Shown here: piece after piece, positions 1-11,743 of the stretch | Numbering within the stretch: position 1 is the first letter of the stretch | Layout of the letters: each line of letters starts with the position of its first letter | Assembly (NCBI GenBank): GCA_008360955.1 | Contig: LUCM01005051.1 | Span: 1 to 64,000 of the forward strand | Length of the DNA: 64,000 nucleotides | Origin: Fasciolopsis buskii | Lineage: Eukaryota > Platyhelminthes > Trematoda > Plagiorchiida > Fasciolidae | Direction: 5' to 3' | The notes under the pieces: model-generated | Databases searched by the model: none | The model's input: the letters and a program-made list of their open reading frames with translations, nothing else | Told to the model about the DNA's origin: nothing | Made by a program: the position numbers and the translations under genes

Positions 1-33
<33 letters not shown>
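1..33. repeat. (ATCT)n microsatellite at the window edge
   Basis: At least eight uninterrupted ATCT units; the array probably continues outside the window. Confidence 0.95.
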
Positions 34-3000
34 CATATGTGTGTTTGATACAGGGGACCTTTTCTTAGATGCCTCTTCCGAACTGGATTGTATATTCAAC
101 GGGATCAACAATCATCAAGACTCATAAAATTGTCAGCTGAATTCCACTCATAACTCCATATGATAAACAAACCCTGGAAAAAATGATTTTTCTGAAAAAT
201 GAATTCCAGAAGTGGTTCAGAAATTTATCATTTGTGCTCATTTGAGCATCAGTAACATTAAAATTTAGCTCTGACAAACGTGAACAACAAACGACGAGCA
301 CGGGTAGTCGAGGTAAGATGCGCATAAACGTGAATGCTGACATTTGGCATACGGGGCATGAAAGTAAGTAGAAATGGACACCGCACGATAAGTAGTCACA
401 ACAAGAGTACATCTATTTGGACAACAGGTACAGGCAATACTTCTAAAGCGTGAATGAGCTATGGGGAACGGACAACAAATGTGTGGTTTCCCAAGAGTTT
501 CATAGTATTTTCTTTACTCATTGATGTACATGCAACCATTCTCGCGTTCACACTGTGCATTTGAATTTTGAACCTAATGCGACCCCTGACAGACAAACGG
601 CAGAATCACTTGGCCTTGTCACTGGTTGCTTAAGATTTCTGTCAGTTTGACGTGTTCTATGTGGAAAGACGTCCCCTACAAGTTCCATTGTATCAGGGAC
701 AAAATAAATTTATTTATGGTTCTAATTACTTCGGTGAGCGGACTAGATCATATGTCACAGTCTGGAAAAGTAAAATCAGCTGAACACGAAACATTGCCTA
801 TTATCAAGGTATGAAAATACAATCAATATGCAACGTAGGACTGTGATATTTATATATCTGGGGATTGCCTGGTGTCGTTTTCATACCCACTTGGTATGGA
901 TCAATAAGAATCTTCCACTAAGTCGGAAGTTCCACGGTAGACATGGTTTAATGCTGCCTCTCCGAATGGCGAGCAGTTGTGTTGTCCAGATGCCAGTAAA
1001 ATCAGTTTGTTTGAGCGTGGCTGTCGATGTCACGGTTATTTGGATAGTTTTAGTGCATCGTTCATTTGTTTTCGCAACGAAGGTGCCAAAAGCCGGTAGA
1101 AAGGTATTTCCTCTGTGCATCATTTTATAGCGTCAAAGTTAGATTCTAAATAGTCACGTGTTTGCATCCTAAGGCACTTTGTCTATTGTTCTAAGGCGAA
1201 GTTGTGCACTTTTCATTGAATAATTTAATGGAAAATATTGACGAATTTTCCAGGTGGAGACAGATCAAGGCAAATGATGATTGATTGGCCGTTAAAAGCA
1301 ACTACGCGTAGCAGTGTTACGAGTGTTCTAATTTGGCATACTGTCTTTGGAAGGGACTGATGAGGAAACTGGACCTGGGTCAAGTGAGGTGACGCTTAAA
1401 TCGACGGCCACCTAGAGAAGACCCTGTTATTCTTAATTGTATGCCTCCCTGGCTCTTAACCATTAATCTCCTGTTCGGTCTACGGCACCACACACGTGCG
1501 CCCCCGCGCTGAACTGTGTCTGCATTTGGACCCTACCGCTAGCCAATTGGGGCTCAAGACCAGGTGCGCGTCTTGCCTATCGTTTGACATGCGCACTTGT
1601 TTGGACTTCCGCGTGACTTACTAGCTTACGTGCACGTTCGCGTTTCCCCCCTTGGACAGTCCCGCAATCAGTGCCACATAAGCACTTACGAGATTCGTGT
1701 CACCATTTTCATTTTGCTTATTCAATAGGTAAAACAGGCTTTCGTGGATTTGAACCAGTAACCCCCAAGTGCATTGTTTTCGGGGCTGGTTAAGTAAGTT
1801 CATCCTAAACACGTGATGAGCATTAAGATCATGAGAAACCCGTCTATGGAAAGAAATCACTTCAAATATGTTCACTGAAACTCAAATGCATCCGCAGTTG
1901 CTCTGTATTGGGATGAAACTTGAGCCACAAGAAGACGTGAGCCTATTTCACTAATATCCATTCACGAGGATAAGAATGCACATACATTCAATTTGGGCAC
2001 GGTTTGCACTGTGGACCAAGCGAACAAAAGACATTTAAGAGAGTTCCTGGAAGCTTGACACTCGTCGACAAATTCAATCAACAGGCACACTGAACTGGAC
2101 CAGACATACAGGCTGCTAAAGCCCATGACTTATATGGAATGGTTGATGTCAAATTTTTGGAGCCTAATGCAAGGGCAAACATTTCAGTAACGCCGTTTCT
2201 AACACCAGTTGGAGCGTCCCGCAACCACACTAAAATTAACAACATAAGGTCGTCAAAATTAGTAACATTGCTACTTCAAAGTCGAAGCCATATTGGCTAG
2301 CAAAGTGGATTCACTCTGGGATCAAGGTCAAACCCATGGCAGTACTACTATTATGAACACAACTGAGCAGAGAGGTCAATTGCATCAGCTGGTGATGAAA
2401 GGCTTACGATCTAGCTGCGAAGCTCAACGTTCTTAAAATTCTGAAGACTCGGCAGGTCTTCCGATGGTTCTCAATCTAAAACCCAAAAGATAATGGGGAA
2501 ATTATTGGCCTTATGAAGAAAGTTTCCTGAATTCGCCTAACGAATCTTTCCTGTGGGCTAACGCCATGTTTAAATATTTGGTTCAATAATATGTCCGTTT
2601 TATTCTGCTTTGCTGCGTCCCCATGATTATCCGGATTCCTCTGAGGGCTGACGTCAACCTTCAACGAGGTGTCTTCAAAATGACCGTTCAGGTTTTTCAA
2701 ATTCGTTTCTCTGATTGTGCTTGACAACACCTGTGACGGACACGCTAATACGCGTTTTAAACTGGTTGGACCAAAACTTGTTTAAAGGCGATCATCCATT
2801 ACACACTGACACGTCTGGATAAAATCCCGGTTGTCCACAAAGCTCCCCCTGTGGTCCTAACTCATCTCACGTGTCCGCACATCGATTTACGCCAGTACTT
2901 TATCTGTCTCCAAATTTTGGTAAAGAACAAATCTGGTTTCTTGAAATGGTTCTGTATTGAACAGACAATTCGTCCATGGGTTGCAGTTTAGATATCACTT

Positions 3001-4114
3001 TCCAACGTTACAACTCTGTTTTGTTATGGCGTCGGAGTACTTTGCATTACATTACAAGAGTGTAAGATAGTTCACAGCATAACAAGACCAGCTGCAATAC
3101 GTCATGCAAAGTCAAATCATGCTCACCGCATGTTCTTATCAGTAGTATTGTTTTAGTAATCTTTCTAAATGGTCACTGAAATAGTTATCGACATCACGAC
3201 TAATACGATCGTAATCTCGGCACTACGGCAGACCGGACTACTTTTGACCATGCTTCGATTAAGTAGCTGAGTGGCTTTCCCCAAATCTATTCCAACTCAT
3301 ATTGGGACCTACTCGAAACAGTGATGCATTGATTGCCCTAATAAACCAAATAAAATAAGATAAATGCGGGCTATGATTGGGACGTTTTGCAAAACAATAC
3401 AGACATGCAACAAATGAAATCAGGTAGATGCATTTGTTCCTAGCCTTCCGGTGGTGTTCTTTCCAATTGTGAATGATGACTAGGTCTAAGAGGGAACAAA
3501 CTGAGATCATCTAAGGGCCGACTGAAGGATAAGATAACCAAAGTTGTTTTGCTGATAACCAAACCGTGATCTTAAATCAGACCTGGGTACCACCACGCAA
3601 GCTGTTTGATTCACCAGTCAAAAGCATGGAAATACACATACACACAAAAACGTGACCACAAACGATACATTTTTTTGAAAACGTATTCGTTCCAGCTTAT
3701 CGGTCGGCAAACTATGTATTTTGCTAACATTTTACACTACGGGTGGTCTTCTGTTCAGTTGTTATTGCTTTACAAAGCTTATTATGCAGTATGATTGTTA
3801 AAAGTAGTTAAAAGAATGTAGCCGGTAGTCAGCCCAATGAAAGATTCAACTTAACGTATTGTGCAACCTCAGTTTTGCACAGATCAGATGTCCGTATTGG
3901 TACTTGTACTCTAATTTGCAATCATCTGAATCACACTTCAACAGTGAGTTACTCGGAGTTGACAATAGCGCAAACCATTTGCAAAGATTATTTCACCGTG
4001 TGGCCTGCTTGTCACATTCTGACAGAACTTGGAAAAAAAAACGAACCTTAGATCGATGCTGTACTACTCGCATTAGAAATAAAGGTTAAAAGCAAAACAA
4101 CCGGTGAACGCATT
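34..4114. other. Non-coding stretch, nothing assigned
   Basis: Only short frames without domain features. The part at 1440-1620 is more GC- and CpG-rich than its surroundings but shows no coding frame. A B-box-like GGTTCAAATCC occurs on the minus strand near 1750 without a convincing tRNA fold. Short frames near 626-800 and 828-1130 end at GTATG/GTATT motifs that could be donors, but nothing supports them further. Confidence 0.6.
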
Positions 4115-4231
4115 TCATCTATCACAGCTCTGAATTTTATCAGGAACAGTAGGTGTAAAACTCGAGAAAGAAAGCACTTTCCCATAATCATAATCATAAG
4201 CATCATCATCGAAAACATCATCAACTTCATC

Positions 4232-4282
<51 letters not shown>

Positions 4283-4447
4283 GCCATCATCATCATCATC
4301 ATCATCGTGATCATCAGGCTCATTTTCCTTATCCGAATCTAAAGAATGATCATGACACTCATTAGCCAGGGCAAAAACGGCATCATCGTCGAAGTTGTTT
4401 TCATTCCCTCCGTTTTTCTGCTTTTGCCGCTTGCCAGCGTAAGTGAT
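4115..4447 (-). CDS. Candidate terminal exon of an Asp-rich acidic protein
   Basis: The minus strand is open for 110 codons from an acceptor (CATTGTTAACATCAACAG) to a TGA at 4117-4115. There is no ATG in frame, which suits an internal or last exon. Residues 1-50 are not repetitive: YAGKRQKQKNGG, then FDDDAVFALANE, then SLDSDKENEPDD. A long poly-Asp run with occasional Gly/Glu follows, made of GAT codons, then DVFDDDAYDYDYGK and a short non-acidic tail. The (GAT)n core alone would give an Asp frame. The open, lysine-rich flank and the acceptor are the argument for coding. Acidic tails of this kind occur in histone chaperones and nucleolar proteins, but no specific family is recognised. Confidence 0.35.
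4199..4315. repeat. (CAT)n / (ATG)n trinucleotide microsatellite
   Basis: A long, slightly interrupted CAT array on the plus strand. On the minus strand it reads as GAT codons inside the Asp-rich candidate exon 4447-4115. Confidence 0.95.
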
Positions 4448-6896
4448 CTGTTGATGTTAACAATGAGAGAGAAATTGTGGGGAATTCTTCGAACTCGTCG
4501 CAAATTTACGTTTGTTTAGGCGGTACCTGAAAATTTGAAAATACTGATGGCTTTCACCTGTGTTTTTCATCCGATATCATTAACCATAGAAACGAAGAAT
4601 TCATTTAGCTGAATATTTTTATAGAAATGCCTCCCTGCTGATCTGTGTTGATCATTTTCACAATCGAAATATTTATTTCTCGCACTACTTACATCGCGAG
4701 CATTGGTTTCGGTTTTCAAAGGGTTCACTTGTATCCTGATACAGTCAGGATAGCTAATTCGAAAACAATTTTGGCACCTTGATATCACGTCGCTGGCTTA
4801 CTGTTAACTGTCAGCTATAAGTGCACCAAATCCTCCATGGTGCCTGTTTCGTTGCTAGTGCTTTGGCTTTTCAAATAACGAGTCTGGTATGAGCAATAGT
4901 AAGCAGGCTTTGAGCCGACGGCACACTGTAATTGAAAAGGATCGATGCCAGGAGGGTTGGAAAATGGACCGATAGGTGGACGACGTGATCTAAGGAATCC
5001 TCAGAAAGATGCAGACGAGAGGAGAGAACGCTGTCTGAAGTGAAGCGCTTCAGTAATTTGATGAGGCTATCACATACGTCCCTTGGTTGTTACGTTGTTT
5101 AGTGTACGTGAAGCCATGTTTGACCTTGTGCAGGCACGATGGAATAATGCAGATGGCACGTTCGTGCGTTCGACTGTAAACAGAAACCAGTTGACCTTTA
5201 TCTTGGTCCTTTTATGCATACAATCTTCATCATGAGGAATGCAATACAGGCCGAAAGTGCATTTCTGTTCCACCATTTTTCTGGCATTTTTGCGGTAATA
5301 ATCAGACGGAAGATATCCGCACATTTTTGTTAAGTAACGACACTCGAGGGGTGAATAACACGCAGTACCACGCAATAAGTGGTCCTTTTTTCGCCATTCT
5401 CGTTCTATTTCGACTGCTTGTGCACGACGAATTTGTTCCCGTCAACATTTTCAGCTACCAGGCATGAAACAGGCTTCGTTTACTTACTGGAGAGGTCGGT
5501 AGAAAGAAATGACAGTTGTTGGCAAAGTGAAAGCACTTTGCTCTTTGCTTTGAAGAAATCAAGGCTAATTTTGCTTGCTCTTTACAACGTCTGGATGGTT
5601 AGTTTAACCAGGGAGTAAGAACGGGCAGAATATGCAACACTGAGGCATTGAATTGCATTCATAAAGTTTCTCGTGAAATAAACTTTCTGCCTCATATTAA
5701 GTTGACAACTGTTTATCTCCGTCCCTGTCTCCAGCGCATTAAATCGTTCGTGCCAGATACACTTCACTTTCGTTCCGCTTGCTTAAACAAGAACAATTAA
5801 AGGTGTCTCTGACTGACTGAAGCGACTCTCGTCTCTGGTCTGTTGAATTTTGGCGTCACTTCTCTAGCCTGCATCTCCAAAGGCAAACTTCCTTCCCCCG
5901 TTGAAATTGACAATCATTAAATCCGACCGTGTTCTTGCGTTCACAGCTATTCAAAGTCCGAATCCTTTGTCATTCAACTGATCCCATGGTGATTTGCCAA
6001 CTTGTCCCCGTTTCTAGACAACGAATATTTTACAACTGGTTACCTGATTTCACATGAGCCAAGCGGGCATGATTTTTTTGCCATAACTCAAAGCCCCACC
6101 CTCTCCTTATCGCCCATCCATTTCGCAAGAAATGAAATAAGCAGAATTGTTTAGTAGTATCCAGTGATGAGAAGTTTCTTTTGTGGTATAAACAATGAGG
6201 CATTTGCTTCCCTTTCTGCCTTTGATTCCAACCTGGATCAGTCTCAGTCGAAACGCGATCAACAAAAAACTGCACAGGAAAACCAAGGGCCATAATATGG
6301 CAACTAATAAAATTTATGTCCGATTTAGCAATCATTCGGCCCCAGCTTTATTAGTGCATATATAAAGCGCACATCACCGTGAACGGTTTGACCTTTACTT
6401 AAGTGTTGTAACGAATCAAACAAGAAATAGGCGCCGTTCATTTGTTGATCAATAGTACGCACACGAAGACACATGACACCGAAGAATCACTGTGGAAAAT
6501 GTCGTTTTTTAAGTTGTTGTTTCCATTCCATCTAATCAAACTTTTAACCGTAGACTGAATCAAAGAGATTATCAAACGTATCACAAATGATTGGCATAAG
6601 CCCACTGTAGTTTTCCACTAGACAATTACATGGCTATGCATCTCTCTGGTGGTAGTAATGCGGTGAACTGTTCACTTCCATGGTCAAATTTGCTCCATTA
6701 AACAAAGGATTACTGCTTGCAACATTCTTGGAAAGCCAGTTTCAATCAAAACAGCAATGAGGAAGTTTTGATTCCCACCGGTTACCATAGAAACGCTGCG
6801 AATGATCACCTAGTGACCAAACATCCAGCATACAAAATGACATTTAACTGTGATGAACGAGGGTATGAATTATCCGGTAAAAGGTGGCTTACTCAC

Positions 6897-6972
6897 CTTG
6901 ACAGCTTTCCAGTTGATCACGAGACTCTTTCCAAAATTAGTATACATTTTCCTCTGGTTCATAAAGGTAACA
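6897..6972 (-). CDS. Weak candidate exon with a near-perfect donor, minus strand
   Basis: The donor AAG|GTGAGTAAG at 6896 matches the consensus almost perfectly. Upstream, one frame is open back to a possible acceptor CATAAACAG and encodes a segment including MNQRKMYTNFGKSLVINWK. The acceptor lacks a strong pyrimidine tract. No family is recognised. A 108-codon plus-strand frame overlaps it (6717-7043), so strand is not settled by openness alone. Confidence 0.2.
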
Positions 6973-8954
6973 CTGTTTATGAATCACAACCCCCGATACT
7001 GGATTCGAAACTGGTACGGGTCACTGTAGGCCAAGCACGTTGACAACTAGGTTCTTTGGTCTAGTTATCAGCGATATCACCAAATAATACAATAATCCTA
7101 TGTGCCTGGAGGTTTCACATGGTTACATGCTGTCGTTCATCTAGTGATAGGCAAAATTCACAGTTCGAAACAAAAACACTAAAAACAACTTTTCAAATTT
7201 TTGCTGTCTGTTTCAACATTTAGATCCAAAGCAAATTTCACCAATGAAAATTGTGGAAGCAATGCATAACTGATTCCTCACCGGTCGTACAGTGATTTCG
7301 TGGATCGCAATGATTGATGTTGTGAGATCCGTCCTTTAAAAGTCATATCAAGATTCCCGACATTGAGAATAGGCTACGGATACAACAACAGTTCACGAAC
7401 CACATTTGACCAATCTTAGACAAGGCGGTGGATTAAAAATACCACTTTGTACGGAAATGTTTAAAATGATCGAAACACCCCGGATGAGTTGCTAGTAAAG
7501 CTTGAAAGATTTGCCAAGGGATTCGAGCAGTCGTTCACTGGTTAGTCGAATGTGTATCCGTGCAACTAGATGAAATATGTTAACTGGCTGTCTACCACTG
7601 CTGTGTACATGGACACTGAATGAGAGAATAGAAATCGTCGCCTTTATCCAAGAGAACTATCAAGGACAAAGAACTCAATATCCAGTTCAAAAACTTTTTG
7701 ACCAATAACCATGCAACGAACATCTTGAGCAAACTCGCAAAGAATTAGAAGTGGATGAATTCGGCGGGTATTTTTTTTCGAATCCCTTAGTCCTACGAAA
7801 TGCATGATATCGGGAAGAAAGAACTGGTCTCTAACAACTATTTTCGTAAAATGCATTAAATTAGTTGCCAATCTTAGATTAACAAAATCTAACCACCTGT
7901 GTGCTACTGTAAGTCAAATAGTTTTATTGGTAATCGTAATGAAATGGCGAATGACAAATCATCGCTTTTGGTTCACAGGTCAGTTATTAAAATGTTTGAC
8001 TGATTTCTCGTGGAATAAATACTTTTGAGTTCTGGAATTAAAGTTTAGATTTGGGTCATTTCCAAGGTTTGTTCTGTAGGCAATTCGTTGAAGGTATCAT
8101 GGGCTTGATTTCCTTCGTTGAAACAGAGACAACTGTAATTACAATGGGAAAAGTTTTGCACTATAGATTACATAACGCCAATCTATAGTACGTCGTCGAG
8201 GTCTGCGGAAGCTACGAAACTAAAGGGACTATCAAGCTTTGCCGATGGGATAAAATTCGTATCGGCCATCCACTGTTCCCACGTTGTTATGACACCTCGT
8301 TTGAAATTGACTGAAATGCGACATTATTGATTGTATGCAATACAATACAACACAATAACATTCATTTAGCGTGGAAGATGTTTCCACCGTGCGCTCCCAA
8401 GCTGTCCGTGAACTTGCTGATGACCACTAAACACAGATTAGGGAGTGACGACGTGGTACAAACTGGATCAAAATACTAGTGCAGGATGCCACAAAGCTAT
8501 TCCCGATAACAAAACCGTAATGCCCGCTATCCAATAATCCAGACCCGAAAGACAACCGCAAGCTCTCACGGTCACTTGGTAACCACCGAGTGTAGGTTAC
8601 TGCCTACGATTTGAGTTACAATAAACACATTTTCGCACAGTTTCTCTGGTGCCTATTCGAAGTACATCCTAATTTTGAGGCCCAGTCTCGAAATTTTTTA
8701 ACTTTGTATCATTCACTAAGGAGTAATTAGGAACTTGGTTATCATACAGAAAACCTTTCTTAGGATTTTAGCAGCATTGTTCTGATTATCAGAAGTGAAT
8801 AAACAACATTGAACCTGTCTGTCGTCTACTTAAATACGCCGAACTTTAAGACCTATTGGAAAAGAAACTTGATTTCATGTACTGCCACTTGACGAACACA
8901 CATCAAGGGCATTCATCGTTGATTAGTTGATCACGGTGAAGTCCTACAATCTCC

Positions 8955-9040
8955 AAACGAACAAACGAACGAACGAACAAGCATACAAACGAACAAACAA
9001 AGAAAGAAAACAAACTAAAAAACAAAACAATAAGATTTTG
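8955..9040. repeat. Degenerate (ACGA)n/(AAAC)n simple repeat
   Basis: Runs of AACGAACGAAC followed by AAAC/AAAG-rich sequence on the plus strand, purine-rich and strongly strand-asymmetric. Confidence 0.9.
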
Positions 9041-11521
9041 TATTTGCTTATTTGTTTGATGCGTGGGATGGGGACCTATTCGACCAATTTGGTGTCCGTT
9101 ATTAGCGTCTATTTTCATTGGTTTTACCGTTGCGAAATTAAAGTATGTAACCTTCACATGGCTCTAATCACATGGCTTCGCTTAGAAAACATTCCGACTC
9201 CATCCGGTTGAAAACTTAAGCCCGTCATACTATACGTAAAATGTTGGAAACGGAAAACACTAAGAAGACCTGTTGAAAATGAGAGTCACCGGATGACCTT
9301 CCGGTGTTGCCCTACTACTGAACAGAAACAGAACGAGATTGAACAGACTTTTCAAGGTTGATTTTCCGCCTTGTTTGAGGAGGATTGTACTTTTCTTGAC
9401 AATTCTGAGATTTGTGGAAAGAAGTTCCGTGTAAACAGTTGTTCGCGAACATGAAGCTATTTCTCCATGGTCTTCATCAGTGGTTGTCTTATGCATCAGT
9501 TACAAGTCTACATTAATTTGCTCATTTACATGATTGACTTAGTGGCTTTTGCCGAGACTTTCACATGAAACGGACAACGGGTGGCACTTGTTTTCTAGAT
9601 AATAGTTTACTTGGCTATCAAACGCGAAAGATAGATGCGAGAATTCGGAATCTGTCTCACTGTGTCTATTATTTATATGGCCGGAAAAGTCTAATCTTGG
9701 GCACAAAACTCATCTGATGACCACCCAGCGACCAAAAGAAGCTCACAAAGCCTGTGATTGATGCAAAACAGGGTCATACTGAAAAGCAGTGGCCAGTAGA
9801 TATCTAGAACAGGTGTCTCTAGCTATAGTTCTTTCGTTCATTTCCATAATATTGCATGTGATTCGACTGTGTATGCCTAGATCCTGAATTGCTTATTTCC
9901 TACCCGCATGCAACGCATCTTGGCGATACCTTCGTGTTGTAGAGGTATGAAAACCTCCACGGAATACACGTTGATATAAAATCTCGGCAGGCATTACCGT
10001 CATGATTTTTATTGGTCCTCGAGTTGACCATGCTGAATTGGAGCGCCAATCTGTACGCTAGTTTTTTCTTTTTTTTAATGGTGATACGGCTAAAACTTTC
10101 GAAAAACTTATTGATATCTTTTTGCCAGAAACGAGTAAGAGTATGCCATAGATAAAAAAGAGACAGAAGTGCTAACGCTTCCGTTTACATATTACGCGTG
10201 GATTGCTGAAAGTGCGCAAGATACGCATCCCATCAAGCCCATAAGATCGACGGCTAAACCGGTCAGAAGAGATTAGGTTCACGGTCAGCTGCCCATGTAG
10301 ACCCGACTAGTGAGCGATTCGGAATTCACTCGTTTTTTTAACCATGTGGCTCTTCTTGTGATAGTTTATAAATGTTGATAATTTGTGGGGAAACTGTCCG
10401 GTGTGACGACGCAAATTGTGCAATCAGGTCATACGAGAAACTATACTGGAACGGTTATGGCTGTACGCTCGCAACTGGCCCCTAGTGCATATGTTTGGTT
10501 GCGTATCCCATTCTGTTTCTTCAACCACATTTTTTGCTTTAAAGGTTAATGTTGAGAAACCCGAGGTTTGGTCACACTCAGCTGAGTACGCCAAATTTAG
10601 GGTATTTACCGGAGACCGTGTTTGGAAGCAACTGTAAATCCATTGTCCATCAAGATGAATGAGCACTAGCCCAAGTATTATTGTTTGTGTATATGTGTGT
10701 GTGCGTGTTGTCGAAATAACTGCAGCAACTCTTTTCAGATCACCTCTTTACTTTAGGATTACCAGTATGTCCGCTAAACCGTTCTGGACTGGTATGCTAT
10801 CTCGGCCTATTAAACGTATCAAGATTCGCGAAAACCTTCGTTAAACCACGGTTACGAACCCAAGGGATTTTTTTGACAGAAATATTTCTCCTTGACAACT
10901 TTCCCTTATACCTCCCTCTACATCCCTCCCTGTTTCTCCTGACTGTTGCAACTCTAGAGAAAGACATGTTAGTTCCTCATCGATTAGATTGATTTACACT
11001 TTTCTCTGAAACACCTAAAGGGCAGAAACACGCGAATAATTCGTTGCTAGGTTTGCCATCCACGATCCACATCGAGATTTCTATCGAAGCCACGATCATT
11101 GAAATTGTCTCCGGATTACGGCCAACTGGCCAGATGATTGACAACATACATAGTTGAACAAAATCATATCCACAAAGTTTCTTGTCTCAACTTTGTTCAA
11201 CCTCTATACTTTCGAAATTCGAGATGACTTAACGGCGCGGAAAGTTTTTGGTCGGACTAAACCAGTGACCGGGATTCAGGAGGTTTGCTGAAGATATATA
11301 CTCCACGGTGTGCAGTACTTAGGCAGATGTTTTGTTTATCCTTATGAACACGCTTTGCTACGTTTCTCGTAAGCGTTGTGCGCCGTAGTCACACTGGAGT
11401 CGGTAGATACAGTTAGAGATAACACAACCATCGGGGTTCTCGACATTTGTTTTTTGAAGCAAAATAATATAGTTGAGAAAACCAAAGGATATGACCTACA
11501 GAGCTTGATTGCTTGATACAT

Positions 11522-11743
11522 TTTAGTAGTAGGAGATTGAATGTTTACATGAAATAATTCACCATGTGATATCATCGCTCAATTCACCATAAAGAAACCA
11601 TGGAAGCACTCTACAGCTGCTGATGATTCCTAACAAGGATGAAACAGCTGTAGAGTACTTCCAAGGTTTCTTTATGATGAGTTGAGCGATGATATCACAT
11701 GGTGAATTATTTTATGAAAACATTCAATCTCCTACTACTAAAA
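11522..11743. repeat. Snapback palindrome made from the 3' half of the hammerhead SINE
   Basis: The left arm (11522-11619) and right arm (11645-11743) are reverse complements with a few mismatches over about 98 bp. They are separated by a 25-base centre (11620-11644). The right arm matches the sequence that follows the ribozyme in the SINE copies at 41.6 and 36.1 kb (GGTTTCTT, GAGCGATGATATCAC, TGAATTATTT). The centre is the hammerhead core from CTGATGA through GAAA. The arms join the centre at the palindrome CAGCTG, which is part of hammerhead stem III in the normal element. The arrangement looks like reverse-transcriptase or repair snapback onto its own strand. Transcribed, it would form a ~100-bp hairpin. 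Confidence 0.9.
11620..11655 (+). ncRNA. Hammerhead ribozyme core inside the palindrome
   Basis: It has CTGATGA (conserved C3-U4-G5-A6-N-G8-A9), a stem II formed by TCCT/AGGA closing a four-base loop, then GAAA. The minimal stem III is ACA/TGT around GC, and TA sits at the expected cleavage position. All invariant core bases seen in textbook hammerheads are present. The pair closing stem II next to the core is T-T rather than G-C. The stem I partner on the 5' side has been replaced by the inverted arm, so the normal stem I cannot form. Very short stem III is typical of retroelement-linked hammerheads, which usually work as dimers. Confidence 0.7.

Larger units (their letters stand above)
4448..11521. 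other. Non-coding stretch with one weak exon candidate
   Basis: No recognisable gene apart from the weak minus-strand candidate at 6972-6897. Contains the ACGA/AAC-rich repeat at 8955-9040. The remaining frames are short, overlap on both strands and have no protein-like features. Confidence 0.55.

Noticed and set aside
1735..1800. Possible tRNA gene or SINE on the minus strand (GGTTCAAATCC)
   Set aside because: Only the B-box fits; no A-box at the right distance, no cloverleaf, and no shared SINE blocks around it.
4048..4323. Met-rich minus-strand frame
   Set aside because: It is the ATG frame of the trinucleotide array; the Asp frame is the longer and more natural one.
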